A stretch of 64,000 bases of DNA from Vandiemenella viatica (taxonomy: Eukaryota; Arthropoda; Insecta; Orthoptera; Morabidae), in the NCBI GenBank assembly GCA_031002005.1, contig CM061918.1:44366047-44430046 (forward strand), given 5' to 3'. The position numbers and the translations under genes were made by a program. The notes under the pieces are model-generated. The model was not told where the DNA came from, did not search any database, and worked only from the letters and a program-made list of their open reading frames with translations. This document shows positions 12,001 to 20,762 of this stretch, piece by piece (the first letter of the stretch is position 1; every line of letters begins with the position of its first letter).

Positions 12001-14615
12001 AACCTTCCGCCATAGATCAGCGATACTCTTAACGCTCACTGAGTTCGATAGTTGAACTCATATTCGTTACTCGACTTTGACTCATATGCTACACATAGTT
12101 TGAAAGGTCCGATAAACTATCGTAATGTGACAAGTTGTTGATACAGTTGAATTAAGATCAAAGAAATAAGAACGGTTCGATTGTATATGGACATTCTCTT
12201 TTAATACGTAGTAACGTTTACACAACTAGTATGCTGTGGAAAGAAATGGTATCAATTCCCCTAAGTGGAGTTAATTTTGTTTGATTAAATTAATTTATGT
12301 TGAGAATCAGTCATCTGATTAAATTTAATGGCTATTTTGCTGCCTATACTAGCGTTGTATGCGATTACATTATTGAATGAAGTAATTATATACTCCAATG
12401 TAGATTTAAATATTTCTGATACTAGCCTGGTATTGTTAAGCCTCCAGAATATTCAAGGCTAAGTAGCTTGAACTTCGTACGGCTTACTGATCGACTGAAA
12501 AAAACTTAGGGTAGACACATTACAATTAATTTCTATAGCAACATTTCTATAGCAAATTAGAACTTGTAATGATGTAGTCTGTTACATTGAATATAGTATA
12601 AGATAGCAGTCTAAATCTTTGGATCCATCAAAGCAATATTTTCATCTATTCTTGAAAAGGAACAATAAGTATTGAGAAACATAAATTTCTTTCTTTATTC
12701 ACAGAATAAAACACTCCACAAGAAAGTTTATTAAAATTAGTGTTGCCGCAAACAATGTGTGTTTATTATTCAGGAATCTTCTATATGATATCCAGCTGCA
12801 ACTGTGCAAACAAACTGAGTCTGTTAACTAGTAATCATTATTGTGGTTTGTCGAGCTGCAAAATAATAGACTCATTGGAATTAAGCAGTTAAGTAACATG
12901 TCTTACGCGACGGAACTTGTGACTTAATTAATTGAAATATAAAAGTAAACAGTGCTTAGTTAATAATGAGTCATTAAGTCTGAATAGAGCCATAACCATC
13001 GTTGTTATCAGGACCAAAAAAATATGGAATAAAAGCGGATTAGGGATTTAAACCACTATTAAAATGAGGATAATGAAGCAAAATGTTACGATCAATTATT
13101 TAAGATTTTTTCCACTCACAATAGCTGAATTACTATAGTCAATGAGCAATGATTTTTTACAAACATGTCTTTTTAATATAGATAAATCAAATGTACCATC
13201 ATAATCTATATATACTTTTGTTTACTTTTTGTTAATCTCAAAAATGTTTCTTCTCAAAACTGGAAATACGAAGACACGATATCACAACTGAAGTAGAGCG
13301 ATAGTTTTTCTTTAATCTTTGTGGTTTTCAGTTTCTAAATGTGGGAACTAGAGATCATTAACTTTTGAATAACCGAAGCTTGTGATCGTTCTTGTGCTGC
13401 TCTGTGTCCTATTGCGAGTTCTGGTGGAACTTCATTGATAGCGATACGTCACCACATAGGGTTGCCAACTTATTATTTTTTTGTTGAAAAAAGTATATTT
13501 ATCCTTAGAAAATTTTAAAAAAAAGTATATTAAAGAAAAAAGTATTTTAAAATTCAGGTATTTATTGACTTAAATACACATTTTTTCGTGCTTTGGAACT
13601 AGTTACTAGTTTTTGGTTTCTTTTTTAAGTATAATAATTGGTAACAGATTCTAAACGTAAATAGGAATCTATGATTTTTATATTTGATAACTTATCCCAT
13701 GCCTTTTCAAAGTATTATGCCGTGGATCACTGATTTCTTCCGCCCCCCTCTGAAATAATCAATTTAACAGTGTGCGTTTCGTTTCGTTTTGTCGTAAGCA
13801 CCCATAAGTTCTTTGGAAATTAATTACATGAAAGAGTTGTTGTTGTTATTGCAGATTTAGGGCGCGTCAACATCGAGGTCATTAGTGCCCACGTACTAGA
13901 GCGTTCCGTTTCATGAATTATATATTTTACTAGAAAGAAAGAATTTCCGCATATTTTATGATATTTTATTATGAAGCATGGTTGGCAACCCAATCAACTG
14001 TCGCCAGGTAGCATTCAGTGGAGGCAGTTCTAGGTTGATCTTGGTTACTCGTGTCACGATTTTGAAATGTTTCACCCATCTAACACTTCTAGCACCCATG
14101 CACATACTTCCAAGTGCACGCTCAAACCTGTTGTGAATTTCAGCAGCGGGATTTTCATCTTTAACAAAGAATTCAACGACAGCACGATAACAAAACGAAA
14201 CATCACTATCGGCCATTTTGTAGCGGAAATTTCCTCTTTCATAAAGAATTCATTGACAGCACGATGACAAAACGAAACATCACTGTCATCCATTTTGTAT
14301 CTTCTATCTGTGGTCGCGTGACAATAACCCAACGCGTTGTGCAAAGTCAGTGGATCGAGATGATACTCTCATTATTCTTTCTTTTGATTTGTAAAAAGTT
14401 GTTGCTCACTAATTTGATTGCGACCCTTGTAATAAGCCACTATAAGTGAGGTATGTGATTGTTTTGTTGTGAAACTTTAGCGCTGTTGTTGTCGTCAGTA
14501 AGGTGACAATGATGGAGGACAGCTCCGGGGTGCTGCATATGAAGAACCTGACCCAGCACGCCGTGTCTTCGCAGCAGGAAGCCTTCGACAAGTTGGTGCT
14601 CGGAGACTGCAACAG
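2954..14615 (+). CDS. Kinesin motor domain gene, KIF6-like (kinesin-9 family), partial, five internal exons
   Basis: Exons 2954-3028, 3125-3167, 7323-7427, 10619-10728 and 14499-14615 sum to 450 nt and join in one open frame across introns of phase 2, 0, 0 and 2, all GT-AG. The joined protein runs through DVFNTVARPVVDS, VLQGFNGTVFAYGQ, the nucleotide-binding P-loop TGSGKT, GLIPRALQHIF, YVSYLEIYNENGYDLL and finally LVLGDCNR just before switch I. The FAYGQTGSGKTF core, the YLEIYNE-GYDLL block and the VEDLPKVT block fit KIF6 better than KIF9 from family memory. KIF6-type kinesins are microtubule motors linked to cilia and axonemes. The exon before 2954 (N-terminus, beta1) and those after 14615 (switch I, SSRSH; switch II, DLAGSE; stalk) are not seen in the window, so the gene is either cut by the window and assembly, or interrupted. 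Introns are filled with LINE, SINE and Helitron debris. Confidence 0.85.
3125..3167 (+). CDS. Kinesin exon B (NGTVFAYGQ)
   Basis: A 43-nt exon between TTTTCAG and GTAACTTC. With the split Ser codon it encodes VLQGFNGTVFAYGQ, the near-invariant kinesin stretch that ends one residue before the P-loop TGSGKT of exon C. It is too short to appear as an ORF; it was found by extending the P-loop exon upstream. Confidence 0.88.
3425..3643 (+). mobile_element. tRNA-derived SINE, nearly full length, subfamily with AGACCTCGCT tail
   Basis: Contains a B box (GGTTCGAATCC at about 3463), then CATCCAGATTTGTG, CCATGGTTTCCC, GCCGGGATGCTTCC, GCCATGGCCGAATTCC and a tail of TAAGCAGATAAAAAAAAA. The A-box part is poorly kept. 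Same family as the copies at 15913, 20555 and 51143. Confidence 0.75.
3655..4530 (+). mobile_element. LINE family B remnant interrupted by a family A copy
   Basis: Two + strand pieces, 3655-3945 and about 4325-4530, continue one another. The first has ICLWKLPQIK, related to the ARFICGKYS block of the palindrome arms, followed by a CATGCTGGCAATCGATTTCAGG stretch-like block that matches bases 90-110. The second has the tail NYWNTLPRV followed by ATTGCCACCACAGC and the untranslated end. Between them sits a minus-strand family A LINE end. No obvious target duplication. Confidence 0.5.
3950..4322 (-). mobile_element. 5'-truncated LINE family A 3' end, inserted in a family B copy
   Basis: On the minus strand 4308-4024 reads YSPYESVTELISRLGWESL, then GRNDRKDKIREIRCRTDSY and SFFPGTIRDWN, the same C-terminal block as the copies at 5960-6200 and 42530-42790. 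It ends with the shared 3' untranslated motif (AGCACCCTCTGCCACCCAC on the minus strand) and a TAGATG-like simple tail at about 3958-3975. A residual open frame of 94 codons remains. Confidence 0.7.
4905..5135 (+). mobile_element. Diverged SINE
   Basis: Carries AGGTTCGACGCCC (B box), CATCCAGATTTGC, an ACTCCAGAAG block and CTATGAGACGAAAAGCCCTA at the end, matching the SINE family order but with many changes. The A-rich tail is lost. Flanking 5136-5690 shows nothing recognisable. Confidence 0.5.
5690..7060 (-). mobile_element. LINE family A with reverse transcriptase domain (CR1/Jockey-like), nearly open frame
   Basis: The minus-strand frame from 7045 to 5960 stays in one register with only two stops (TAA at 6554-6556 and a stop at 6200-6202). 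It has the RT fingers block GFRKGRCCETQL, the first Asp motif LLDFKKAFDTVPH, the SGVPQGSVIGPLLF motif, the catalytic FADD at about 6640, the NAKKCQVMRVS thumb region and the C-terminal RRAARFV..ESVS and NDRENKIREIRARTDS blocks. Compared with the copy at 42.2 kb, about a dozen residues are missing after LVRPHLE. The untranslated end carries the GCACCCTCCGCCACAC motif and a (TAA)n tail at 5690-5713. 5' truncated, inactive. Confidence 0.8.
5785..5890 (-). mobile_element. SINE fragment
   Basis: Minus-strand copy of the SINE middle: CATCCTGATCTGGG, TTTTCCATGGTTTTCCC, ATCACTCCACGCGAATG, GGGGATGGTTCC and GCCCATGGG. Head and tail are missing. Confidence 0.6.
7181..7240 (+). ncRNA. Hammerhead-ribozyme-like core, candidate
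   Basis: CTGAAGA (7188-7194) is followed by a GGAG/CTCC hairpin and then CGAAAC (7211-7216), the order of conserved blocks in hammerhead ribozymes. Outside it GGGAGAGCGC (7170-7179) can pair with GCGCTCCC (7232-7239) as a long stem I, and the stem III would be only two pairs. Penelope-like elements are known to carry such minimal hammerheads. The base pair next to the core does not form well, so this may be a dead or chance copy. A second similar core lies at 41800. Confidence 0.3.
7323..7427 (+). CDS. Kinesin exon C (P-loop)
   Basis: A phase 0 exon of 35 codons between a TTGCAG acceptor and GTACCC donor. It opens with TGSGKTFTVTG, the Walker A loop that binds ATP, and continues with EKWGLIPRALQHIFNIVEK. 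The GTACCC donor is weaker than the others (GTAAGT consensus). Upstream exon B ends in GQ, giving GQTGSGKT. Confidence 0.9.
7738..7925 (-). mobile_element. SINE, minus strand, near full length
   Basis: On the minus strand it has the A-box-like GGTGAGCGGTTAACGC, a B box within GGGATCGAAACCC, ATACAGATTTAGG, CCATGGTTTTCCA, GGCGAATGCCGGGATG, AAAAGGCCATCCC and the tail GACCTCGACGGCGACTAGGC. This end matches the subfamily seen at 15913 and 51387. It lies in the kinesin intron. Confidence 0.7.
7926..8808. other. Unassigned pyrimidine-rich sequence
   Basis: No gene recognised. A minus-strand translation has scattered stops and a faint resemblance to LINE tail sequences (WKRKNEDLYRYEILW), not enough for a call. 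Confidence 0.4.
8809..9653 (+). mobile_element. Non-autonomous Helitron-like element with internal 147 bp tandem repeats
   Basis: Begins TCTTATATATAAAAATCAAT with a TTTG-rich run, the common start of insect Helitrons, and ends with an imperfect 8-bp hairpin (CCAGCAAT / ATTGCCGG at 9621-9643) and then CTAG at 9650-9653. The flanking bases are A (8808) and T (9654), the A^T target expected for Helitrons, with no duplication. Inside, four units start at about 8993, 9140, 9287 and 9433 with 146-147 bp spacing. No Rep/helicase coding, so it would need a helper in trans. Confidence 0.65.
8993..9545. repeat. 147 bp tandem repeat, four units
   Basis: Units share CCACATTTTTTATCCGATTT, AGAATTTGTACAC, CTTTAAAACAAACAG, AATACTGCCTAC and ATTCATCCCCTCTCCCCC. 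Units two and three are almost identical, the first and last more diverged. Related units form the array at 1994-2580. Confidence 0.85.
9654..10110 (-). mobile_element. LINE family B remnant
   Basis: On the minus strand the region has a WQRRAARFIREN-like block (about 10070-10030), GTTGACCATGACCACAA (about 9863-9847) and ATTGGTGATGAGGCCTG (about 9925-9908), all in the order of the family B end at 1-110 and 28560-28815. Frame is broken. 10111-10618 to the right holds nothing recognisable. Confidence 0.5.
10619..10728 (+). CDS. Kinesin exon D (YLEIYNE)
   Basis: Acceptor TTGTTACAG, donor GTAAGTTG. Thirty-six codons plus two bases read VRDVQYSVYVSYLEIYNENG and then YDLLHQKSDISRVEDLP. S-LEIYNE-DLL is one of the strongest kinesin signatures (alpha2b/loop 7 region). 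The split Pro codon (CC + T) joins exon E. Confidence 0.9.
10795..10965 (+). mobile_element. LINE family C 3' end remnant
   Basis: GGAAGGAATTGTAGAGGGAG, ATTGAGGATGTAGGTTGTAA, ATGTTGAGATGAAGA and GGAAGATTGCATCAAACCAG match the last 170 bp of the copies at 48600-48755 and 15205-15360. It starts only 66 bp after kinesin exon D. Confidence 0.65.
10966..13950. other. Unassigned AT-rich intron sequence
   Basis: About 3 kb within the kinesin intron with no recognisable gene, repeat family or exon. The stretch 13456-13560 is a very A/T-skewed run with repeated AAAGTATATT and AAAAAAGTAT. Confidence 0.5.
13956..14344 (-). mobile_element. Mariner-like transposase N-terminus fragment with tandem duplication
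   Basis: The minus strand from 14216 reads MADSDVSFCYRAVVEFFVKD and then ENPAAEIHNRFERALG and VRWVKHFK, the N-terminal helix-turn-helix pattern of a common insect mariner-type transposase. After VKHFK the similarity stops (NLELPPLNATW), suggesting an internal deletion that removed the DDD catalytic core. The first ~30 codons are present twice: again at 14296-14226 as MDDSDVSFCHRAVNEFFMKE. Noncoding now. Confidence 0.6.
14499..14615 (+). CDS. Kinesin exon E (KNL...LGDCNR)
   Basis: Acceptor GTCGTCAG, donor GTCAGCAA. One base completes Pro, then 38 codons read KVTMMEDSSGVLHMKNLTQH and AVSSQQEAFDKLVLGDCN, with AG left for the Arg of the NR motif that precedes switch I. The next exon should open with a ..ET.MN..SSRSH-like sequence; none was seen before 18.6 kb. 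Confidence 0.88.
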
Positions 14616-14640
14616 GTCAGCAACCCACACACGACCTTTC

Positions 14641-14662
14641 TTTCTTTCTTTCTCTCTTCTTC

Positions 14663-14693
<31 letters not shown>

Positions 14694-14694
14694 G
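14641..14694. repeat. CTTT/CTT/poly-T simple repeat
   Basis: TTTCTTTCTTTCTTTCTCTC, then CTTCTTCTT and a T run, immediately after the donor of kinesin exon E. The T run is also the A-tail of the minus-strand SINE that follows. Confidence 0.8.
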
Positions 14695-14771
14695 CTTTAC
14701 GTCTCGTCAAGGTCATTATAGGCGGGAAAGGAGGCGAGAAGCGGGAAGGAATTCGGCACTGGGGTCTTAAA
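14672..14771 (-). mobile_element. SINE 3' half, minus strand
   Basis: Poly-T, then AGCTTTACGTCTCGTCAAGG, CATTATAGGCGGGAAAGG and GGAAGGAATTCGGC, the complement of the SINE 3' region of the GACCTCGACG..GAGGCGTAAAGC subfamily. Head missing. Confidence 0.65.
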
Positions 14772-15204
14772 GAAATCAACTAGAGATGTAGCAAACCGTA
14801 TGTATTCGATACTGAGTAACGAGTACCTCGCCTGATTCAAAGAACCGAAACGTTACTCACAAATTCATTTCTTTACTCGCATTTGTCGTATGGATGTCAG
14901 TTTGATTCGATAAACGAACAAATACGACACGTCATGTGGGAACTGGAACGGTTCGCCCAGCGACGAAATGAATCTGAATGAGAGAATGAACATTTGAACA
15001 TCGTGCTTCACTTATTTCTGGGAATTTCGATTTGAATTCGTTTTGTTAAAAAAAAAGTACAAGTACAAACATATGCATGTAGATTATTTTAATATAATTA
15101 ATTTTATTTGGTGTTAAGTGTTGATATTTTTAACAAGGTAATTAATTTTGACAACATGAAGAGTTATTTCGTAGTTTTTCTTTTGTTTAACATTAAAATA
15201 TACA

Positions 15205-15550
15205 ACTTTTTTTTTTTTTTGATGCAATTCTCCATCCCTTCCTATCCTGTGCTAACCTCTTCATCTCTACATACCCCTTACAGCCCACGTTCTCTATTAT
15301 CTGCTTCATATATTCTAATCTCTGTCTTCCTCTACAGTTCTTACCTTCGACTGTTCCCTCCACCAGCAAATTAACTAATCCAGCATGTCTCAAAATATGA
15401 CCTACCAGCCTGTCTCTTCTTTCTGTAAGCTTCTTACACAAACTTCTTTCCTCACCCATCATTTACAAAACTCGTTCATATCTTACTTTGTCTGTACACT
15501 TAATTTTCAGCATTCTTCTGTAGCACTACATTTCAAATGCTTCAATTACA
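15205..15550 (-). mobile_element. LINE family C 3' end
   Basis: The minus strand reads MMGEERSLCKKLTERRDRLV, then GHILRHAGLVNLLVEGTV, GKNCRGRQRLEYMKQI and KGWRIAS, ending in an A tail (poly-T at 15210-15221 on the + strand). This GHILRH..GRP-like tail is the C-terminus of RTE/Jockey-like LINE polyproteins. Open for 89 codons, 5' truncated. Confidence 0.75.
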
Positions 15551-15912
15551 CATCATAATTTGTAAATAAAAAATTTGGATAGATAATTTGAGATGGTTAT
15601 TGTTTTTTTATTGATCAACTGATCATACCTTAGTGAGTTTTTATTGATTTCAAACATTTATGAAGTGCACTTATTCTACAATGCGATATTCTAACTTCTA
15701 TTTTATTCTACAATGCAAATTTTACCTAAACTTCTTTACTAAATGAACAATTCACTTAAACTTTACAAAGTACGAACGAAGTGATCCCGCAACCCGTAGG
15801 CGACGCGACTCGATGTGATACTTCATACTAGTGCTTGATTGTGTTAAAAGTAACGAAACGATACGATAGTAACGAAGTCGTCCCGAACGCGGTGCGACTT
15901 GGTATAATGCTT

Positions 15913-16154
15913 ACCGAGCGTGGTGGGTGAGTGGTTACGCTCTGGCGTCGCATTCGAGAGGACGGCGGTTCGAATTCCCGTCCGGGCATCCAGATTTGTG
16001 TTTTCCATGGCTTCCCCTAATCACTCCAGTCGAATGCCGGGATGCTTCCTACAAAAGGCCATGGCCGAATTCCTTCCCGTATCTTGTCCCCAATCCCATC
16101 CCGCCTCTAATGACCTCGACGTCGACGAGGCGTAAAACCATAAGTAAAAAAAAA
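15913..16154 (+). mobile_element. Full-length SINE with target duplication
   Basis: From ACCGAGCGTGGTGGGTGAGT (A box region) through the B box GGTTCGAATTCC, CATCCAGATTTGTG, CCATGGCTTCCCC, GCCGGGATGCTTCC, GCCATGGCCGAATTCC to GAGGCGTAAAACCATAAGTA and an A tail. TATAATGCTT flanks it on the left (15903-15912) and, five bases after the tail, on the right (16160-16169). Confidence 0.8.
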
Positions 16155-16289
16155 GTCGATATAATGCTTCATGCTAGCGCTCGATTGTGCCAAAAGTAAC
16201 TATTCGAAACTAACGGGTATTGATTGGTTTAGTAACGAATACATACGGGTTCACAATTTCTCGTTATTACAGTTCTAGAACCAACGCAG

Positions 16290-16430
16290 CATGAGCTTGG
16301 GGTTATTATGAGAACCATGAAAAACCGAAATCAGGGTTGCCCGATGGGGACTTAAATCTGTGCCTACCAGGATTCCACATTCAAGCGTTGATGTTCACTC
16401 ACCAAGTTGTGCGCATAGTTGACGACGCAT
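16290..16430 (-). mobile_element. Diverged SINE, minus strand
   Basis: AACCATGAAAAACCGAAATC, AGGGTTGCCCGATGGGG and a degenerate B box followed by GTTCACTCACCAAG resemble the minus-strand SINE heads at 7850-7925 and 56215-56313. Weak. Confidence 0.4.
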
Positions 16431-18586
16431 CCTTGGTGTGGAAATTCTTCTAGCGAAATGGTTGTAGTAGAAGATGACTACTAAAAGCCCTACTAATACT
16501 CAATTATATGATGTCGCAGGAACTATTTTCTTCTGCGCACTTTCTTTTGGACAAAGGTAATGTATGTAATTCTACAAATTTAGGGGACGAAAAGACACTA
16601 AAAACATCATATCCACACTGTTATAGTATGAGTATGATTGGTCCAGGTGTCATATCAACTTTGCACTGGATTATGGATTTTGACTGCCCCATCCAGTATC
16701 CGAAGAGAAATGGCTATGAAAAGGGAGAAGACCAAACTAAAATGAGAAAGAGCACAAACACTGCAAGGCCATGCGTCACAAGAGCAGAGATTCAAGACCA
16801 AGGAAAGCTTCTGCCAACATCACTGGAGGTGGGTGAGCCACCTGATAAGGCAAGAGACACAGCTGTGACCCTAACATCTCAAGACTACTAACAGTTGCGG
16901 AACACCTACCACAGTTAACTGGAATGTCTGTAAATTCTTGAACAGACTGAGCACAGATATGAACGGGTCCAAAGCTAAGCAAGCAAAATGGGGTTACATT
17001 AATACTAACAAAATTAATTGTGTATGTGATGAAGGCCAAATTATCAAAACATATGCTCCCGTGCCCAATATGGCCATTTTCATGCAACGAAGATGAAATG
17101 TTTCAAGAAACTTGACGTTGCAAAGTACTGGTCGAAATGATTGTAATGTGTTAAATTTGTAGATTGTTTGATTGTGTATTTAATGTTTCTGATACGAGGA
17201 AAGTAACGATAACGTCAACCTAACAATTTTTCGCTTAAATTTAGCAGTTTTGTGTGTGTGTTATCATTTTTTTATTTAACTTGAAGAACAATACTCAGAA
17301 AATCATAATTTTTACGTCAGCATGTAGCTATAAGTAAATAGTACCACCAGTATCGCAAACTTCAGTAGAACTCAACTGTCTGTTCTCAAGCCAAGATGGC
17401 CGTTCTTTTTCTATGCTGAAGTGTAGTATGACAAACAATCCTTTATCACATTTCAGCCTCCCGTAAGTCACCGATTTAATAATCTTTCTCAAACGCCCAT
17501 ATTCGCGATACGGCTGTCACTCCCACACCGCGTACACCTTCAAAGTTCAAAATTTCTGTCAGCAGTTAACTACATCTTTTGCCATCCCCAAGCCAGCCTT
17601 ACGTGCTGTCAGGTTAGCATCGGGGATGGATCTTTCCTGCAGATGAGGCCGAAAAATGAAGCCTTCATACAGAGCTGGAGGCATGAAAGGAATATGTAAC
17701 TTAAACTCCACCAGTTGTCTGTCGAGAGATCTTGGCAAGGTACAGTCTCTTTCCTTATGCCCTGCCTACACGCTCCGTCTTTCATGTGCGGGTAAACTGC
17801 GCAGTGAAAAACTGTACAAAAAGACGGAACACTGAAGAGTGGCCACACGGTACAGGTAATCTTGTGCAAACCTAATGTGTCGACAGCTGTGAGTCTGTGA
17901 CGATGTGGCCAACAGAAGAGGTTTTTTATTAATGGAATAATTATTTTATTGTTTGCATATAAAGAAACAACAGACGCATAAGTGAATATAGGCATCGTCT
18001 GAAATTATACATGATTTTCAATTGAAACAAACTAAGAAAAATAAAGAATTATGAGTTCTGTGGCAGTAGCATGTCCTATTAAATCACTAACACAATAATT
18101 ATTTACCTCGGATTCCAGGACTTGTTGAAAATTAGATATTGGGGTCCGAGCAGCTTCTTGGTCATCTAAAAGTTCTAACAAGTCATAGTACCATAAGGAT
18201 GGGTGGTAAATGTTATCTCTACCGACACCTGACTTGTAGAGAATTCTTAACTTTGATCATTTCTTTACGACGACAACTTCTCAAGGAAATATTGCGTATG
18301 ATAATGTAAATAATACATAACAATGTGAACATTGTTATAAATCTAAATTACATGTACTTACTCGTTCAAAAATAGTTTTATTTGAATTACAATGAAGGTA
18401 CTTATGCATAATTAACTACACGTAGTATACATACCTCTTTTAATTTTTCAGTCATTAAATGATAAGCTTCGTTTTTTTTTTCTGTCAGAATATTCCTTCG
18501 ATTTAATCTTCCACAATGCTGGCAACGATTTGTACAATTCTATAAATTGAATTATAAATTCCTTTGAATACTTTCGTACGTCACCA
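16431..18586. other. Unassigned sequence between the kinesin exons and the palindrome
   Basis: A 127-codon + strand frame at 16508-16891 (starts MMSQELFSSAHFLLDKG) matches nothing I know and has no domain or signal peptide; likely chance. No kinesin exon, no clear repeat. Confidence 0.4.
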
Positions 18587-19489
18587 GTAGGAAGAGATAG
18601 CCGATTCAAGCGCACCGCCAGGTGGCAGCACGGTCGCGTGACGTCACACGTTAGTTCCCCGATCTGCGGATAGATGGCGCTGCACCGTTAGTTCGCCGAT
18701 CCGCTGGCAGATGGCACCATCTCCCAAGGGCTTAATTTCTTTGGGCGCAGATATTCCACTCACCCAGGATAGAGAAAGCCAGCGGGGGAAAACCCTAGCC
18801 TAAGGCGTATTTGAACAGGTGTCGGTCGACATGTACGTACTTGCTCGGCGCCGAGACCCTGTTGCGACATGTGCGATAACTTGCATAACTCTCGCTAGAG
18901 GTCAGCACACGGTAGAAGACATTTGCCGCTAGATGGAGCGGGTGTCCCAATATGCGTGAAATATTTCGGGAGTCCGACAGGTTACGAAATGGCTCCATTA
19001 CAGAGCGATACAGCTAGGCCATCCACCATTGTGAAAGCATAGCTGGCGGACAAAGAAATTAGGGCGTCCAATACATATTGCAGAGTCTCAGGCTTCATGT
19101 GTCCTGCATTCCAGCAGGATACATAGAAATTCACTGCGGTTCAAGAAGAAATTATTACGAGATGAGAATAATTATTATATGTCAGTTTTCGTAGAACAAA
19201 TATAAGAATCTTTTATGGTAGCCTAATCCCTCGCCAGAATAACGTGTTTTAAAAACGAAAATCGAAAATTTAGTTTTCATTCTGGGCGAACAGAAAAACT
19301 GCTTGAGTCTTTGTATTTAATTAAAAAATAAGACATAGACCATGAGAAAGCGTAACTTTTACGTTTAAAACGTGATAATGAACTATGGAATGTCCTGACT
19401 TAGCTCAAATTCATATCTATACAATGCAGTTCTGATATTCGAGGATGTTTATAACTCTGAGCGAATATAAGCATCAGTAAGGTGGGATT

Positions 19490-19640
19490 CCAATATAATT
19501 AATCGTTAACAGCGTTAATGATAGAGAGAATTCAACTAACGACCTTGGTAGCGTTGGGGCTAGGTCGCCGGTTCGAGTCCGGCCGCGGTGTTTAAGTGTT
19601 TTGTGAAAAAGCCGTAAAGTTACGTAATTTCCACGCCTCG
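19490..19640. repeat. tRNA-like block in the left arm, minus strand, with an intact B box
   Basis: GGTTCGAGTCCGGCCGCGGT at about 19569 on the + strand looks like a B box, and the surrounding block recurs reversed at 30270-30380. It could be a SINE head of another family. No tRNA cloverleaf can be drawn, so this is not called as a tRNA gene. Confidence 0.4.
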
Positions 19641-19734
19641 AAAAGCATAAATGTTTCCTTTTAACGGGAAAAAAAAGCGTCATAAACTCCAGATATAAAT
19701 TCTATGTGTACCTGTTTTCATGAAATTATTTAGC

Positions 19735-19875
19735 GTTCTTGCCTCTCATTCGGGAGGACGGAGGTTCCAGGCATCCATGGTTTCCCCCAGGTGAATGCCG
19801 GGGATGCTACCTTCAAAAGGCCATGGCCGAATTCCTTCACATCCTTTCCCGTCTCTAAAGACCTCGCTGTTAACA
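19735..19875 (+). mobile_element. SINE, headless
   Basis: CTCATTCGGGAGGACGGAGG, GCATCCATGGTTTCCCC, GAATGCCGGGGATGC, GGCCATGGCCGAATTCC and GTCTCTAAAGACCTCGCTG in order; B box lost, no A tail. Confidence 0.6.
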
Positions 19876-20094
19876 TAAATTCCGTTCATCGAAGCAGGCA
19901 GACATTAAAAATTAATTCACCGACGAAGAGACGGGAAACAAACTCACTTTTTCATTATGAACAATATAATATAACTCACGAGTGTCACCTACAGTCCGTG
20001 TATTTTAAAGGATGTATTAAATTAGGGGTATTTATATTTTTATTTATATTTCTCGTGTCCAGGACATAACAAGTTGAAAAAAACAAATAACATT

Positions 20095-20420
20095 AATTAA
20101 TTAATATTAACTATAAACACAATTATATAGAATGTGACCAGAATTCCGCAATCTTGATGGCCTTCTCGTTTGCCCTGTAAAGGTCGTCGATATTGCAGGT
20201 TTCAGGGAGATTCCTGCATATCAGAAGATGTTGTGGGTTCTGAAGCTCACCACATTCACATAGATCGTTGTCATTAGTGTACCCCCATTTTTTAAATATT
20301 ATATTTACATCGGGACACTTCAGTTCTTAGTCTGTTTAGAGCCTTCCATATAGCATATGGCTGATTACATCCCGCAGCCGGTGCCTCTTTGATGTTCCTC
20401 CACCAGGACAAATTTCAAAA
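20095..20420 (-). mobile_element. Jockey-type LINE C-terminal zinc-knuckle region, degenerate
   Basis: The minus strand reads WRNIKEAPAAGCNQPYAIWK and ALNRLRTEVSRCKYNI, then after a frameshift KKWGYTNDNDLCECGELQNP and QHLLICRNLPETCNIDDLY. The W..LNRLR..V.RCK..L.KWG....C.CGE.Q...HLL.C order is the typical end of Jockey/R1-like ORF2. One frameshift at about 20295. Confidence 0.7.
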
Positions 20421-20439
20421 TTAGGGGTAATGAAATTGT

Positions 20440-20552
20440 GTGTCTCCAAGTGAATGCCGGGGATGCTACCTTCAAAAGGCCATGACCGAATTCATTCCCA
20501 TTCCTTTCCCCGTCTCTAAAGACCACGTTGTTAGAGAGACGTTAAAAAAAAG
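20440..20552 (+). mobile_element. SINE 3' half
   Basis: AAGTGAATGCCGGGGATGC, GGCCATGACCGAATTC, CCCCGTCTCTAAAGACCAC and AGAGAGACGTTAAAAAAAA. It abuts the next SINE head to tail. Confidence 0.65.
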
Positions 20553-20554
20553 TA

Positions 20555-20762
20555 CCTGTTTTAGCGTTTCTGACCTTGTATTCGAGAGGACGGCGTTTCC
20601 GGTCATCCAGATTTGGGTTTTCCATGGTTTCCCCAAATCACTCCAGGTGAATGCCGGGATGCTTCCTTCAAAAGGACATGGCCGAATTCCTTCCCATTCC
20701 TTGCTCCCCATCCTTTCCCCATCTCAAAATGCCAGGTTGTTAGAGAGACGTTAAAAAGTTTA
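20555..20762 (+). mobile_element. SINE
   Basis: Begins TTAGCGTTTCTGACCTTGTA, then GAGGACGGCGTTTCCGGTC (damaged B box), CATCCAGATTTGGG, CCATGGTTTCCCC, GCCGGGATGCTTCC, GGACATGGCCGAATTCC and AGAGACGTTAAAAAG. Same subfamily as 51143-51386. Confidence 0.7.

Larger units (their letters stand above)
14782..16276. mobile_element. Candidate DNA transposon with short inverted ends, carrying a LINE and a SINE insertion
   Basis: Left end CTAGAGATGTAGCAAACCGT followed by ATGTATTCG; right end, read on the other strand, has CTAGAACTG, then ACCCGTATGTATTCG. Both share the CCGTATGTATTCG block at a similar distance from CTAGA. Inside, a ~45 bp block (ATACTTCATACTAGTGCTTG / AATGCTTCATGCTAGCGCTC) is repeated. 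Family unknown; the ends could be chance. Confidence 0.3.

Noticed and set aside
16508..16891. 127-codon + strand frame as a possible gene or kinesin exon
   Set aside because: No family features, no suitable splice sites, composition unlike the neighbouring kinesin exons.
19569..19590. tRNA gene at a GGTTCGAGTCC block
   Set aside because: Only the T arm can be drawn; the mirrored copy in the other arm is mutated.
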